Assembly (NCBI GenBank): GCA_029780695.1
Contig: JAKOYD010000089.1
Location: 1-37,318 of the forward strand
DNA length: 37,318 nucleotides
DNA from: Pseudomonadota bacterium
GTDB taxonomy: Bacteria > Pseudomonadota > Gammaproteobacteria > Burkholderiales > Burkholderiaceae_C
Reading direction: 5' to 3'
Made by a program: the position numbers and the translations under genes. Positions 9,958 to 19,111 of this stretch are shown in pieces (position 1 is the first letter of the stretch; every line of letters starts with the position of its first letter). Below the pieces are notes generated by a model. It made no database searches, was not told the origin of the DNA, and saw nothing but the letters and a program-made list of their open reading frames with translations.

Positions 9958-12111
9958 ATGCCGAACGCCTCCCTCATGGCCAACGCCATCCGTGCCCTCG
10001 CAATGGACGCCGTCCAGCAAGCCAACTCCGGCCACCCCGGCGCCCCCATGGGCATGGCCGACATGGCCGTGGCGCTGTGGGCACGGCACCTCAAGCACAA
10101 CCCGGCCCATCCGCAATGGGCCGACCGCGACCGCTTCGTGCTGTCCAACGGCCACGCGTCGATGCTGATCTACGCGCTGCTGCACCTGAGCGGCTACGAC
10201 CTGCCGCTGCAAGAGCTGAAGGACTTCCGCCAGCTGCACAGCAAAACCGCCGGCCACCCCGAGCACGGCCTGACGCCGGGCGTCGAAACCACCACCGGCC
10301 CGCTCGGCCAGGGCATCGCCAACGCCGTGGGCATGGCGCTGGCCGAAAAGCTGCTGGCGGCCGAGTTCAACCGGCCCAAGCACACGCTGGTCGATCACCA
10401 CACCTACGCCTTCATCGGCGACGGTTGCCTGATGGAAGGCATCAGCCACGAGGCCTGCGCGCTGGCCGGTGCGTGGAAATTGAACAAGCTGATCGCCCTG
10501 TACGACGACAACGGCATCAGCATCGACGGCAAGGTGGCGCCCTGGTTTGTGGACAACACGGCCGAGCGCTTCGAGGCGTATCAGTGGAACGTGATCGGCC
10601 CCATCGACGGCCACGACACCGACGCGGTGGACCGCGCAATTGGCGAAGCGAAGCAAAGCGCCGAGCGCCCCACGCTCATCATCTGCCGCACCCATATTGG
10701 CAAGGGCTCGCCCAACCGGCAAGACACCGCCAAGGCTCATGGCGAGCCGCTGGGCGCGAGCGAAATTGCCCTCACGCGCGAGGCGCTGGGCTGGCCGCAC
10801 GGGCCGTTCGAGATTCCCGACGAGGTCTACGCCGCGTGGAACGCCAAAGCCGCCGGCGCGAAGGCCGAGCAGCGCTGGGACGAGCGCTTTGCCGCCTACG
10901 AAAAAGCCTTTCCGCGCCTGGCTGCCGACTTCAAGCGCCGCATGGCGGGCGAGCTGCCGAAGAACTTTGCGCAAGTCGCCGTCGACGCGGCCGTCGAGGC
11001 GCACAAAAAGGCCGAAACCGTCGCCAGCCGCAAGGCCAGCCAGATCGCGCTGGAAGCCTTCACCGCCGCGCTGCCCGAATTGATGGGCGGCAGCGCCGAC
11101 CTGACCGGCTCCAACCTGACCAACACCTCGTTCACCACGCCGCTGCGCTTCAATGACGACGGCAGCGTGGTGCTGCCCGAGTCCAAGCCGGATCGCGCCG
11201 TGCAACTGGAGCGCGTGAACAACGGCGTCGGCAAGGAAGACGAGGCCAGCAACGCCGCGCCCGCGCCGCTGCCCGAAGTGGACACCAAGGCCGCCGCACC
11301 CGCCATCAGCGCGCGTTTCCACATCAACTACGGCGTGCGCGAATTCGGCATGGCCGCCATCATGAACGGCATCGCCCTGCACGGCGGCTACATCCCGTAC
11401 GGCGGCACCTTCCTCACCTTCAGCGACTACAGCCGCAACGCCATCCGCATGGCGGCGCTGATGAAGCAGCGCGTGGTGCACGTGTTCACGCACGACAGCA
11501 TCGGCCTGGGCGAAGACGGCCCCACGCACCAGTCGATCGAACACGCCGCATCGCTGCGCCTGATCCCCGGCCTGGATGTCTGGCGCCCCGCCGACACGGC
11601 CGAAACGGCCATTGCCTGGGCCGTGGCGCTGGAGAACAAGGATCGACCGACCGCACTGCTGCTGTCGCGCCAGAACCTGCCTTATGCACCCAAGCGCGAC
11701 CTGGGCGACATCAGCCGCGGCGCCTACGTGCTGAGCGAGCCCGGCGACGTGGGGATGAAGGGCAAGGCGCAGGCCGTGCTCATCGCCACCGGCTCTGAGG
11801 TGCAGCTGGCGCTCAAGGCGCAGGAACTGCTTGCTTCACAAAAGATAGCTGTCCGCGTGGTCTCCATGCCGAGCACCCACGCATTTGACCGCCAGGACGT
11901 CAAATACAAGCAAAGCGTGCTGCCCGCCGGCCTGCCGCGCATCGCCGTCGAAATGGGCGTGACCGACGGCTGGTGGAAATACGGCTGCGCCGCCGTGGTC
12001 GGCATCGACCGCTATGGCGAATCGGCACCGGCACCCCAGCTGTTCGAGTTCTTTGGCTTCACGCCCGAGAACGTGGCGGGCACGGTGCGGGCCGTGCTGC
12101 GCCGGCGCTGA
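9958..12111 (+). CDS. tkt: Transketolase
   Basis: Transketolase transfers two-carbon units in the pentose phosphate and Calvin pathways, using thiamine diphosphate. The 717-residue product has the N-terminal [20 protein letters not shown], the ThDP/metal motif ([18 protein letters not shown], then DDNGISIDG), and the C-terminal [20 protein letters not shown]. It is about 50 residues longer than E. coli TktA. The excess is a polar, Pro/Ala-rich stretch at about residues 390-453, between SADLTGSN and NYGVREFG, which I believe is shared by relatives in this family. ATG 9958 is chosen because [13 protein letters not shown] follows within a few residues. gap follows 83 bases downstream. Confidence 0.97.
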   Translation: MPNASLMANAIRALAMDAVQQANSGHPGAPMGMADMAVALWARHLKHNPAHPQWADRDRFVLSNGHASMLIYALLHLSGYDLPLQELKDFRQLHSKTAGHPEHGLTPGVETTTGPLGQGIANAVGMALAEKLLAAEFNRPKHTLVDHHTYAFIGDGCLMEGISHEACALAGAWKLNKLIALYDDNGISIDGKVAPWFVDNTAERFEAYQWNVIGPIDGHDTDAVDRAIGEAKQSAERPTLIICRTHIGKGSPNRQDTAKAHGEPLGASEIALTREALGWPHGPFEIPDEVYAAWNAKAAGAKAEQRWDERFAAYEKAFPRLAADFKRRMAGELPKNFAQVAVDAAVEAHKKAETVASRKASQIALEAFTAALPELMGGSADLTGSNLTNTSFTTPLRFNDDGSVVLPESKPDRAVQLERVNNGVGKEDEASNAAPAPLPEVDTKAAAPAISARFHINYGVREFGMAAIMNGIALHGGYIPYGGTFLTFSDYSRNAIRMAALMKQRVVHVFTHDSIGLGEDGPTHQSIEHAASLRLIPGLDVWRPADTAETAIAWAVALENKDRPTALLLSRQNLPYAPKRDLGDISRGAYVLSEPGDVGMKGKAQAVLIATGSEVQLALKAQELLASQKIAVRVVSMPSTHAFDRQDVKYKQSVLPAGLPRIAVEMGVTDGWWKYGCAAVVGIDRYGESAPAPQLFEFFGFTPENVAGTVRAVLRRR

Positions 12112-12128
12112 TGAAGCTTTGAATTAAA

Positions 12129-13196
<1,068 letters not shown>

Positions 13197-13216
13197 GGCC
13201 ACTGCGCCGGCCCACG

Positions 13217-13247
13217 GCCCGCACCCGGCAACGGGCGAGGGTTTTTT
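13217..13247 (+). terminator. Probable terminator after gap
   Basis: GCCCG (13217-13221) and CGGGC (13232-13236) form a short GC-rich stem followed by GAGG and six T at 13242-13247. The stem is short but the T run is clear. Confidence 0.5.
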
Positions 13248-13360
13248 GTGCCGCATGCACCCTGCGCCGCCGGGCGAAGCCGGCGGTTTCCTACGCGCGG
13301 CGACGCCGGTGCGGCGCAGACTGCGGGCTTCATTCCCAACAGCCCGCAGGAGCTTCCTTC

Positions 13361-14362
13361 ATGTTTCTGTCACGCCGCCTCGTGCTCGCTGGCGCTTGCG
13401 CCGCCGCCCTGCCCGCCTGGGCGAAGAAGCCGGCCAAAGCCGCAGCCGCCGAAACGCTCGACTTCGACACCTTCAACGCCGCCACCGACGCGCCGGCGCT
13501 CAAGATGGGCAGCCGGGGCGCCGCCGTGGCGCGCGCCCAAATCCTGCTCGACCGCGCGTGGTTCTCGCCCGGCGAGATCGACGGCGGCTTCGGCAAGAAC
13601 ATGCAGCGCATGGTCAAGGCTTATCAGCGCTCCAACGGGTTGAAAGACAGCGGCGTGATCGACGCCGACACCTGGAAGTCGCTGCGCGAGGCCAGCGCCG
13701 ATGCGTTGCTCATCAAGTACACCATCACCGACAAGGACGCCGCCGGCCCGTTCGAGAAAACGCCGAAGGACATGGCCGAACGCGCCAAGCTCAAGGCCCT
13801 GTCTTATGAATCGCTGGAAGAGGCCCTGGCCGAGCGTTTTCACGTCGCGCCGGCTTACCTGCAGCGCCTGAACCCCGGCAAGAAGCTGGCCGCCGGCACC
13901 GAGATCGTGGTGCCCAACGTGCTGGACAGCAAAGCCCCCACCCGCGCCAGCCAGCGCATCGAAATCGACAAGGGCGAGCGCGTGCTGTTCGTGCTCGATA
14001 AAGACGGAAAGCCGGCCGCCGGCTTCCCCATCAGCATCGGCAACGAGAAGAACGACCCGCTGCCGCTGGGCGAAATGGCGATCAAGAACGCGGTCGACAT
14101 GCCCAGCTTCACCTACAACCCGGCGATCCTGAAGACGGCGCCGAAAGACGCGCAGAAGGTGGAGATCGCCGGCGGCCCCAACAACCCGGTGGGCACCGTG
14201 TGGCTGGGGCTGACCAAGCCGCACTGGGGCATTCACGGCACGCCCGAGCCGGCCAAGGTGGGCCATTCCGAGACCAACGGCTGCATCCACCTGACCAATT
14301 GGGACGCCGAACGCCTGGCAAAGATCGTCAAGGTCGGCGCCAAGGTGGACGTCAAGGCCTGA
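13361..14362 (+). CDS. L,D-transpeptidase (YkuD family) with peptidoglycan-binding domain
   Basis: A periplasmic peptidoglycan cross-linking or lipoprotein-attaching enzyme. The 333-residue product starts with an export signal containing twin Arg ([20 protein letters not shown], cleavage after WA), which resembles a Tat signal. A PG_binding_1 domain follows (about 45-105: [35 protein letters not shown]), then a LysM-like stretch (about 145-185) and the YkuD catalytic domain with [10 protein letters not shown] and [13 protein letters not shown], which carries the catalytic His and Cys. The ATG at 13361 is preceded by CAGGAG. An M23-type peptidase follows after 13 bases, suggesting a joint cell-wall role. 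Confidence 0.93.
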   Translation: MFLSRRLVLAGACAAALPAWAKKPAKAAAAETLDFDTFNAATDAPALKMGSRGAAVARAQILLDRAWFSPGEIDGGFGKNMQRMVKAYQRSNGLKDSGVIDADTWKSLREASADALLIKYTITDKDAAGPFEKTPKDMAERAKLKALSYESLEEALAERFHVAPAYLQRLNPGKKLAAGTEIVVPNVLDSKAPTRASQRIEIDKGERVLFVLDKDGKPAAGFPISIGNEKNDPLPLGEMAIKNAVDMPSFTYNPAILKTAPKDAQKVEIAGGPNNPVGTVWLGLTKPHWGIHGTPEPAKVGHSETNGCIHLTNWDAERLAKIVKVGAKVDVKA

Positions 14363-14375
14363 CTCGGCCATTCGC

Positions 14376-15239
14376 TTGCAAAAAAAGGTTGCCGCCTTGG
14401 CCCGCCGCCGCGCCGGTACGCTGACGCAGGCACTCGGCTGGTTCGTGGTGCTGGCGACCTTGCTGCTGGGCGCCAGCTATGCCTGGCGCCACGCGAACGC
14501 GCCGCTGCGCCTGCCAGCGCCGCCCCGCTCGCCCAGCGCGGCCCCGCAGGCCGAAGCGTCGGCCGCCTCGCCGCCCCACGCCACGGCGCCAGCCTTCAGC
14601 AGCCACCCGGTCAGCGCCGCCGCGCGCGAACCGACCACGCACGACGTCGGCGCGGCCCAGGCCGCCAAGGCCGAAGCCGACGCCACGGCGCGCCAAGCGG
14701 CACGGGTCGCGCGTGACGCGGCCAGCCGCGCGACCCAGATCGAGATCGCGCGCGAAGCCAACCCAGCGGTACCGGCCCCCTCCGACGACACCGCCCGCCT
14801 GACCGCCCGCCGCCTGACGCTGCCAGTGCAAGGCGTGGTGCCCGCGCAATTGCGCGACACCTACACCGACGCGCGCGCCAGCGGTGCGCGCCGCCACGAC
14901 GCCATCGACATCATGGCCGCCGAGGGAACGCCGGTGCTGGCGGTGGAAGATGGGCGCATCGCCAAGCTGTTCTGGAGCGCGGGCGGCGGCGGCACCACGA
15001 TTTATCAGTTCGACCCCGGCGAGCAATACGCCTACTACTACGCCCACCTGGCGCGCTACGCCGACGGCTTGAAGGAAGGCCAGGCCGTGCGGCGCGGGCA
15101 GGTGATCGGCTACGTGGGGCACACCGGCAACGCCAACCCCGACGCGCCGCACCTGCACTTTGCCGTCTTCAAGCTGGGGCCGGACAAGCGCTGGTGGCAG
15201 GGCGAGGCGCTCAACCCGTATCCGTTGTGGCGCCCCTGA
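14376..15239 (+). CDS. M23-family metallopeptidase, membrane anchored
   Basis: A likely peptidoglycan endopeptidase or LytM-type regulator. The 287-residue protein has one N-terminal membrane segment ([19 protein letters not shown], about residues 19-37), a low-complexity Ala/Pro region and an Ala-rich probable coiled coil (about 95-130). The C-terminal M23 domain carries H-x3-D in [19 protein letters not shown] (His about 174, Asp 178), HLARYADGL, and [11 protein letters not shown] (about 260). With these zinc ligands present it may be catalytically active. TTG 14376 is taken as start; a second TTG 21 bases later would also serve. It lies 13 bases after the L,D-transpeptidase gene, and the two probably form an operon. 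Confidence 0.88.
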   Translation: MQKKVAALARRRAGTLTQALGWFVVLATLLLGASYAWRHANAPLRLPAPPRSPSAAPQAEASAASPPHATAPAFSSHPVSAAAREPTTHDVGAAQAAKAEADATARQAARVARDAASRATQIEIAREANPAVPAPSDDTARLTARRLTLPVQGVVPAQLRDTYTDARASGARRHDAIDIMAAEGTPVLAVEDGRIAKLFWSAGGGGTTIYQFDPGEQYAYYYAHLARYADGLKEGQAVRRGQVIGYVGHTGNANPDAPHLHFAVFKLGPDKRWWQGEALNPYPLWRP

Positions 15240-15258
15240 ACACGCCTTCGATTACAAG

Positions 15259-15308
15259 AAGAATGGGCCGCTGGTGCTTTTGCAGCAAGCGCGAGCAGCT
15301 ATTTTTTC
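15259..15308 (-). repeat. Dispersed palindromic repeat after the M23 gene
   Basis: On the minus strand it reads AAAAAATAGCTGCTCGCGCT then TGCTGCAAAAGCACCAGCGG, a good family copy. It lies in the gap between two convergent genes. Confidence 0.7.
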
Positions 15309-15362
15309 AATAGCTAAAAAGCGCAGTCCGCGCCGCAGGCCAGGGCGGGGCCACGCGGCCCC

Positions 15363-16088
15363 TCAAAGCCCGGCCGCGTTCAGGCGCTCGGCCGCGCAGC
15401 CGGGCCGGCCGCCGCAGGCGGCATCCAGCGCGTCGATCGGCTCGTCGGCAAACAGCACCTCGACCTTCTGGCCGGCGCGCGGCTTCCAGTCAGTCTGCGT
15501 CATCAGCCATTTCTGCACGAATTCGGCCACGGTGGCGCGCGCGGCCTCGCGCTGGCGCGCCAGCAGCGGCGCGCTGGCGGCCTGGGCGCCGAGCGAGGCG
15601 GTGATGGATTGCTCCAGCGCCGTCAGCTGCTGCGGCCCGGTGAACAGCGACCACAGGCCGCGCGATTCCTTCTCGATGCGCGCGGTGTCGATGGCCACCG
15701 GCAGCGTCGGCCGCACGCGCGGGGCGATCACGCGCACGCCGCCGTCGGCGCGCCGCGTCACGCGCCATTCGGGCGCCAGCTCGACGTGGTAGCGGTAGTG
15801 CGCCGGCACGCGGATGCGCGAATACGTGCTGCCCACCGGCACGCCCAGCACGGTGTGGTCGCGCGAGACTTCAAAGCTCTCGGTCTGCTGGATTTGCGCC
15901 ACTTCCAGCCGGCCGCCGGGCGTGCGCAGCACCACCGCTTCGCCCACCGGCGTGGCGGGCGGCGGCGGCGCGGGCGCTTGCGTGCGCCACAGCCACAGCG
16001 CCAGCAGCGCGTTGGCCGCCAAGCTCAGCCACAGCCAGCCGCGCCAGCGGCGGGCAGGGGGTGCGGGGGCAGCGGTTTCAGTGGTCAT
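15363..16088 (-). CDS. Membrane-anchored protein of unknown function (DUF4230-like)
   Basis: A 241-residue protein with one N-terminal membrane segment (WLWLSLAANALLALWLW, about residues 18-34) after a short Pro-rich cytoplasmic tail, then a Pro linker and a soluble domain. The order of features resembles DUF4230: beta-rich VPAHYRYHVELAPEWRVT, then VRVIAPRVRPTLPVAIDTA, then a helical ARQREAARATVAEFVQKWL. This is pattern memory, not a search result. The C-terminal end holds two Cys in ACGGRPGC. Function unknown. It is convergent with the M23 gene and divergent from the DUF1289-type gene. Confidence 0.75.
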   Translation of the reverse strand: MTTETAAPAPPARRWRGWLWLSLAANALLALWLWRTQAPAPPPPATPVGEAVVLRTPGGRLEVAQIQQTESFEVSRDHTVLGVPVGSTYSRIRVPAHYRYHVELAPEWRVTRRADGGVRVIAPRVRPTLPVAIDTARIEKESRGLWSLFTGPQQLTALEQSITASLGAQAASAPLLARQREAARATVAEFVQKWLMTQTDWKPRAGQKVEVLFADEPIDALDAACGGRPGCAAERLNAAGL

Positions 16089-16244
16089 TCAGGGCCTTTG
16101 CGCAGGCTGGGACGGCGCGATCAGCTATCAATTCGATATCAACTCAAGCTGCGGCAAGCCGCGCCTGCATTGATGCAAGGGCCGGCGCGCCCGAAGTGCC
16201 ACGCGGTGCGCCGCCGTCCGCAGCCTCTTATGATGCCTGCTTGC

Positions 16245-16658
16245 ATGGACCGCATCCACATCACCGACCTGGAAGCCGCGCTGAACCACTGGCGCGCCGC
16301 GCGCCCCGCCACGGCCGGCGCGGCGCTGGCGCCCGAAGTGGCGGCGCTGGCCGAGGTGTACGGCCAGCTGGTGTACGAGCGCCGCGACGAGCTGGACGCG
16401 CGTCAACTGTCGCCCGCCGCGCGCACCGCCTGGCTGACCTGGTACGCCGCGATGCCCGACACGCCCTGCATCGCCATTTGCTCCACCGCGCAGGGCGATG
16501 CGGTGTGCAAGGGCTGCGGGCGCACCGAGGACGAAGTGCAGCACTGGCCGACGCTGTCACCTTACGCCAAGCGCGCGGTATGGCGCCGCATCACGCAAGC
16601 TGGCACGGCGTGGCGCTTCAACCGCTATGCCGAGCGCGTGCCGACACCGCGCGGTTGA
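16245..16658 (+). CDS. DUF3717 / DUF1289 domain protein
   Basis: A 137-residue soluble protein. The N-terminal part (IHITDLEAALNHWRAARP) matches the DUF3717 helix, and the C-terminal part has the four-Cys DUF1289 pattern: DTPCIAICSTAQGDAVCKGC followed by GRTEDEVQHW. The Cys spacing suggests metal binding; the biochemical role is unknown. Three in-frame ATGs exist (16230, 16233, 16245); the last was chosen since IHITDLE is where the domain starts, but the earlier ones are possible. Confidence 0.85.
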   Translation: MDRIHITDLEAALNHWRAARPATAGAALAPEVAALAEVYGQLVYERRDELDARQLSPAARTAWLTWYAAMPDTPCIAICSTAQGDAVCKGCGRTEDEVQHWPTLSPYAKRAVWRRITQAGTAWRFNRYAERVPTPRG

Positions 16659-16694
16659 CACCCGGCCCACGCGCGGCACCGGCGCGATTTGCTC

Positions 16695-16750
16695 TGTTAT
16701 TGATAGCTTCATACGCTGTCCAGACAAGCGCTGAAGCGCCATTTGACTTG
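16695..16750 (+). repeat. Dispersed palindromic repeat upstream of the riboswitch promoter
   Basis: ATTGATAGCTTCATACGCTG, then CCAGACAAGCGCTGAAGCGC and ATTTGACTT: a good family copy. It ends about 20 bases before the promoter at 16772. Confidence 0.7.
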
Positions 16751-16771
16751 AATCAGAGGGATTTCCCCCGG

Positions 16772-16800
16772 TTGCGGGCCTGCCGCGATGATGGTTTAAT
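16772..16800 (+). promoter_or_regulatory. Sigma-70 promoter of the riboswitch-terC transcript
   Basis: TTGCGG at 16772-16777 and TTTAAT at 16795-16800 are spaced by 17 bases. The predicted transcript start is near 16807, immediately before the riboswitch. Confidence 0.65.
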
Positions 16801-16807
16801 CCGCCCC

Positions 16808-16966
16808 TACGAAGGGGAGTAGCTCCCCCGCCGCCGCCGCACACCGCGGCGCGGCCTCGCCGGGTCGTCAACACGAAGCTTCTGGGGTTCAGCCCCGCAG
16901 GCTTCCGGCCCCGCGGGTGGTTCAGGCAGCGCAGCGCGCTGCCGCCACCGAGCAAGACCTTCGATC
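16808..16966 (+). ncRNA. yybP-ykoY (Mn2+) riboswitch
   Basis: The 5' end has the hallmark CGAAGGGGAGTAGCTC and the 3' end has CACCGAGCAAGACCTTCG. CGAAGG (16810-16815) and CCTTCG (16958-16963) close the P1 stem. In between are GTCGTCAACA and several GC-rich hairpins. These conserved boxes are those of the yybP-ykoY element, known to sense Mn2+. It precedes a TerC-family membrane protein by about 190 bases, the same arrangement as E. coli alx. The element would switch on expression when Mn2+ is high. The expression platform (16967-17157) was not resolved. Confidence 0.88.
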
Positions 16967-17157
16967 AAGCCCCGCCGTGGCGCGTGGGCGGTCGAAGCAT
17001 CGGTCTTGCGTTGTCCCGTTTTCAGTGCCTTGTGCGGCCATGCCGCCGCTGGCGCACACCCACGCATACCGGCCCCGCCTTCGCCGCCTTCAACCCGCCG
17101 CGGTTCTGCATCGAAGTTCGTACGACGTCTTTCGTCATTTTTTCGGAGCTGCCTTTC

Positions 17158-18456
17158 ATGGAACTGTTTTCGACCGCCTGGTGGTCCGCGCTGATGGCCA
17201 TCATCCTGATCGACCTGGTACTGGCCGGCGACAACGCCATCGTCATCGCGCTGGCCGCGCGCAACCTGCCCAAGCATTTGCAGAAGAAGGCCATCGTCTG
17301 GGGCACGGTCGGCGCCATTGCCGTGCGCACGGTGATGACGCTGGTGGTGGTGTGGCTGCTGAAGATCCCCGGCCTGATGCTGGCCGGCGGCCTGGGCCTG
17401 CTGTGGATCGCCTACAAGCTGATCGCCGACCAGGGCGGCGAAGACGGCGAGCACGGCCCGGGTGCCAACACCTTCTGGGGCGCCATGAAGACCATCGTGG
17501 TGGCCGACGCGCTGATGGGCATCGACAACGTGCTGGGCGTGGCCGGCGCGGCGCATGGCGCGTTCGACCTGGTGGTGATCGGCCTGCTGATCAGCGTGCC
17601 GATCATGGTGTTTGGCAGCACGCTGGTGCTGAAGCTGGTGGACCGCTTCCCGTCCATCATGTACATCGGCGCAGGCGTGCTGGCCTTTACCGCAGGCACC
17701 ATGATCGTCAGCGAGCCGATCCTGTCGAACATCTTCGGCACCCGCGAGAACCCGGTCAGCCTGCTGCGCTGGGCCGTGATCGCGCTGGCCATCGTGGGCG
17801 TGCTGGGCACCGCCTGGCTGCGCACCCGCGACCGCGGCTCGTCGCCGGCCGTGGTTCACCACACGCCGGTCGCCGCCGTTGACCCGACCGCCCCGATCGC
17901 CCCTATCGCCCCGGCCGCCGCGCTGACGCCCGAGCCGGCCGTGACCACCGTTCCGACTTCACAACCCGCGAAAAAGGAGCTGAGCATGGACACCGTGATC
18001 CTCTACGTCGACGATGCCGAATACGCGGTCGACTTCCTGTCGCGCCAGCGCGCCAGCGATGCCGGCGCCGAAATTGCCGGGCCGCGCCGCTGGCTGCTGG
18101 TGGGTTGCGTGCCGCCGCTGACGCGCCACGCCAGCCAGTGGGTGAGCGAAGAAGCGCTGCAGCAGCGCCGCCAGCACTGGCTGGACGACACCACCGCCGT
18201 GCTGCGCCCGCTGCTGCAGCAGGATGGCGGCAGCGTCACCCCGCTGATGGCCGAGCGCCCGCTGCTCGACCAGACCCGTGAACTGCGCATGGCGCACGGC
18301 GCCGGCCTGGCGCTGGACGCGCGCCGCCCCAAGCTGGGCGTCGATCTGGAACCGATCGCCCCTGAGCAGACACCCGCCCGCTCGGGCTGGGCAGTGCCGG
18401 GCGCGGTGGCGGGCATGGGCACGCTGCTGGTGCTGCTGACTGAGCTGACCGAGTAA
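17158..18456 (+). CDS. TerC-family membrane protein fused to a Usp-like C-terminal domain
   Basis: Residues 1-225 are a TerC domain with seven or more membrane segments and the conserved acidic motifs LAGDNAIVIALAARNLP and ADALMGIDNVLGVAGAA. This family includes Alx, a Mn2+ exporter. A Pro/Ala-rich linker (about 230-276) joins it to a C-terminal region of about 157 residues (DTVILYVDDAEYAVDFL, RRWLLVGCVPPLTRHASQWV) that resembles a diverged universal stress protein fold, ending in a hydrophobic WAVPGAVAGMGTLLVLLTEL. The frame is open throughout, giving 432 residues. The C-terminal part has its own ATG at 17986 with AAGGAG at 17974-17979, so it may also be made alone. An Mn2+ riboswitch lies upstream. 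A second TerC gene lies at 28609. Confidence 0.88.
   Translation: MELFSTAWWSALMAIILIDLVLAGDNAIVIALAARNLPKHLQKKAIVWGTVGAIAVRTVMTLVVVWLLKIPGLMLAGGLGLLWIAYKLIADQGGEDGEHGPGANTFWGAMKTIVVADALMGIDNVLGVAGAAHGAFDLVVIGLLISVPIMVFGSTLVLKLVDRFPSIMYIGAGVLAFTAGTMIVSEPILSNIFGTRENPVSLLRWAVIALAIVGVLGTAWLRTRDRGSSPAVVHHTPVAAVDPTAPIAPIAPAAALTPEPAVTTVPTSQPAKKELSMDTVILYVDDAEYAVDFLSRQRASDAGAEIAGPRRWLLVGCVPPLTRHASQWVSEEALQQRRQHWLDDTTAVLRPLLQQDGGSVTPLMAERPLLDQTRELRMAHGAGLALDARRPKLGVDLEPIAPEQTPARSGWAVPGAVAGMGTLLVLLTELTE
17974..17988 (+). promoter_or_regulatory. Internal Shine-Dalgarno and ATG within the terC fusion gene
   Basis: AAGGAG (17974-17979), then six bases, then ATG (17986-17988), in frame with the long gene. 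This is a better ribosome-binding site than that of the main start at 17158. It would give a 156-residue Usp-like protein. Confidence 0.55.
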
Positions 18457-18531
18457 GGCGGCGGCCCGCATCGGCCACCCTGCCATGCCGTCGCGGGTGG
18501 CCGTGGCTTTGCCCCGCACGTGGTAAAAAAA

Positions 18532-18648
18532 CCGTCAGTCCCGCGAAGAGCCTGCCCTCGCAAAGGCGGGGGCGGCAATCCAGCCGGCCCAAGCAGGCGG
18601 CGGTATCGTCTGAAACCGCGTGGATTCCCGCCTTCGCGGGAATGACGA
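18532..18648. repeat. Imperfect inverted repeat of the CGTCATTCCCGCGAAGGCGGG type
   Basis: The left arm CCGTCAGTCCCGCGAA ... AAGGCGGGGGCGGCAATCCAG (18532-18582) faces the right arm TGGATTCCCGCCTTCGCGGG-AATGACG (18621-18647). The left arm carries about 15 extra bases. The right arm folds by itself: ATTCCCGC (18624-18631) pairs with GCGGGAAT (18636-18643). Similar ATTCCCGC palindromes are common intergenic repeats in beta-proteobacteria. It sits between terC and the holin-like gene. Confidence 0.75.
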
Positions 18649-18746
18649 TGGAGCGGGCCAGGGTTCAGCAGAGAGCGTCCGAGCCCCTCACAGCGGCGCC
18701 TCAAAACCGCCATTTGGCGCACCGGCTGCATGCTATGCTGACCGGC

Positions 18747-19085
18747 ATGAAGCTGATCCTGAAGTGGTTGCTGTCCGCCGCCGCGCTGCTGGGCGTGGCC
18801 TACATTTATTCGGGCGTCACCGTGGCGAGCTTCGGCACCGCCATGATCGCCGCGCTGCTGATCGGCCTGCTGAACATGCTGGTGCGGCCGGTGCTGGTGG
18901 TGCTGACGATTCCGGTCACGCTGATCACGCTGGGGCTGTTCCTGTTCGTCATCAACGCGCTGATGTTCTGGGCGGCTTCGGGGCTGGTGGGCGGCTTTCA
19001 CGTCGCCGGCTTCTGGGCCGCGCTGATCGGTTCGCTGATCTACTCGGCGCTGGGCGTGCTGATCGACGCCGTGCTGGAGCGCTGA
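18747..19085 (+). CDS. Small membrane protein, YvlD / phage holin family IV-like
   Basis: A 112-residue, almost wholly hydrophobic protein with four predicted membrane segments, beginning MKLILKWLLSAAALLGVAYI. The second and third segments carry LLIGLLNMLVRPVLVVLTIP, followed by VTLITLGLFLFVINALMFW. This is the pattern of the DUF/holin superfamily IV proteins (YvlD), whose role in Gram-negatives is unknown and need not be phage related; no phage gene is nearby. ATG 18747 is preferred over the in-frame ATG at 18735, four codons earlier. Confidence 0.85.
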   Translation: MKLILKWLLSAAALLGVAYIYSGVTVASFGTAMIAALLIGLLNMLVRPVLVVLTIPVTLITLGLFLFVINALMFWAASGLVGGFHVAGFWAALIGSLIYSALGVLIDAVLER

Positions 19086-19111
19086 AAGTACAGCCCCGCG
19101 CAGGCCGCGCG

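Noticed and set aside
9925..11544. A 539-codon minus-strand open frame over transketolase
   Set aside because: Antisense shadow; the tkt frame carries all catalytic motifs.
11820..11860. Possible dispersed-repeat copy within tkt (AAAGATAGCTGTCCGCG)
   Set aside because: Only the GATAGCTG core matches, and the protein ([17 protein letters not shown]) has normal length there.
18747..19085. Phage origin of the holin-like gene
   Set aside because: The family name includes holin, but there is no phage gene, integrase or attachment site nearby. Such proteins are common chromosomal membrane proteins.
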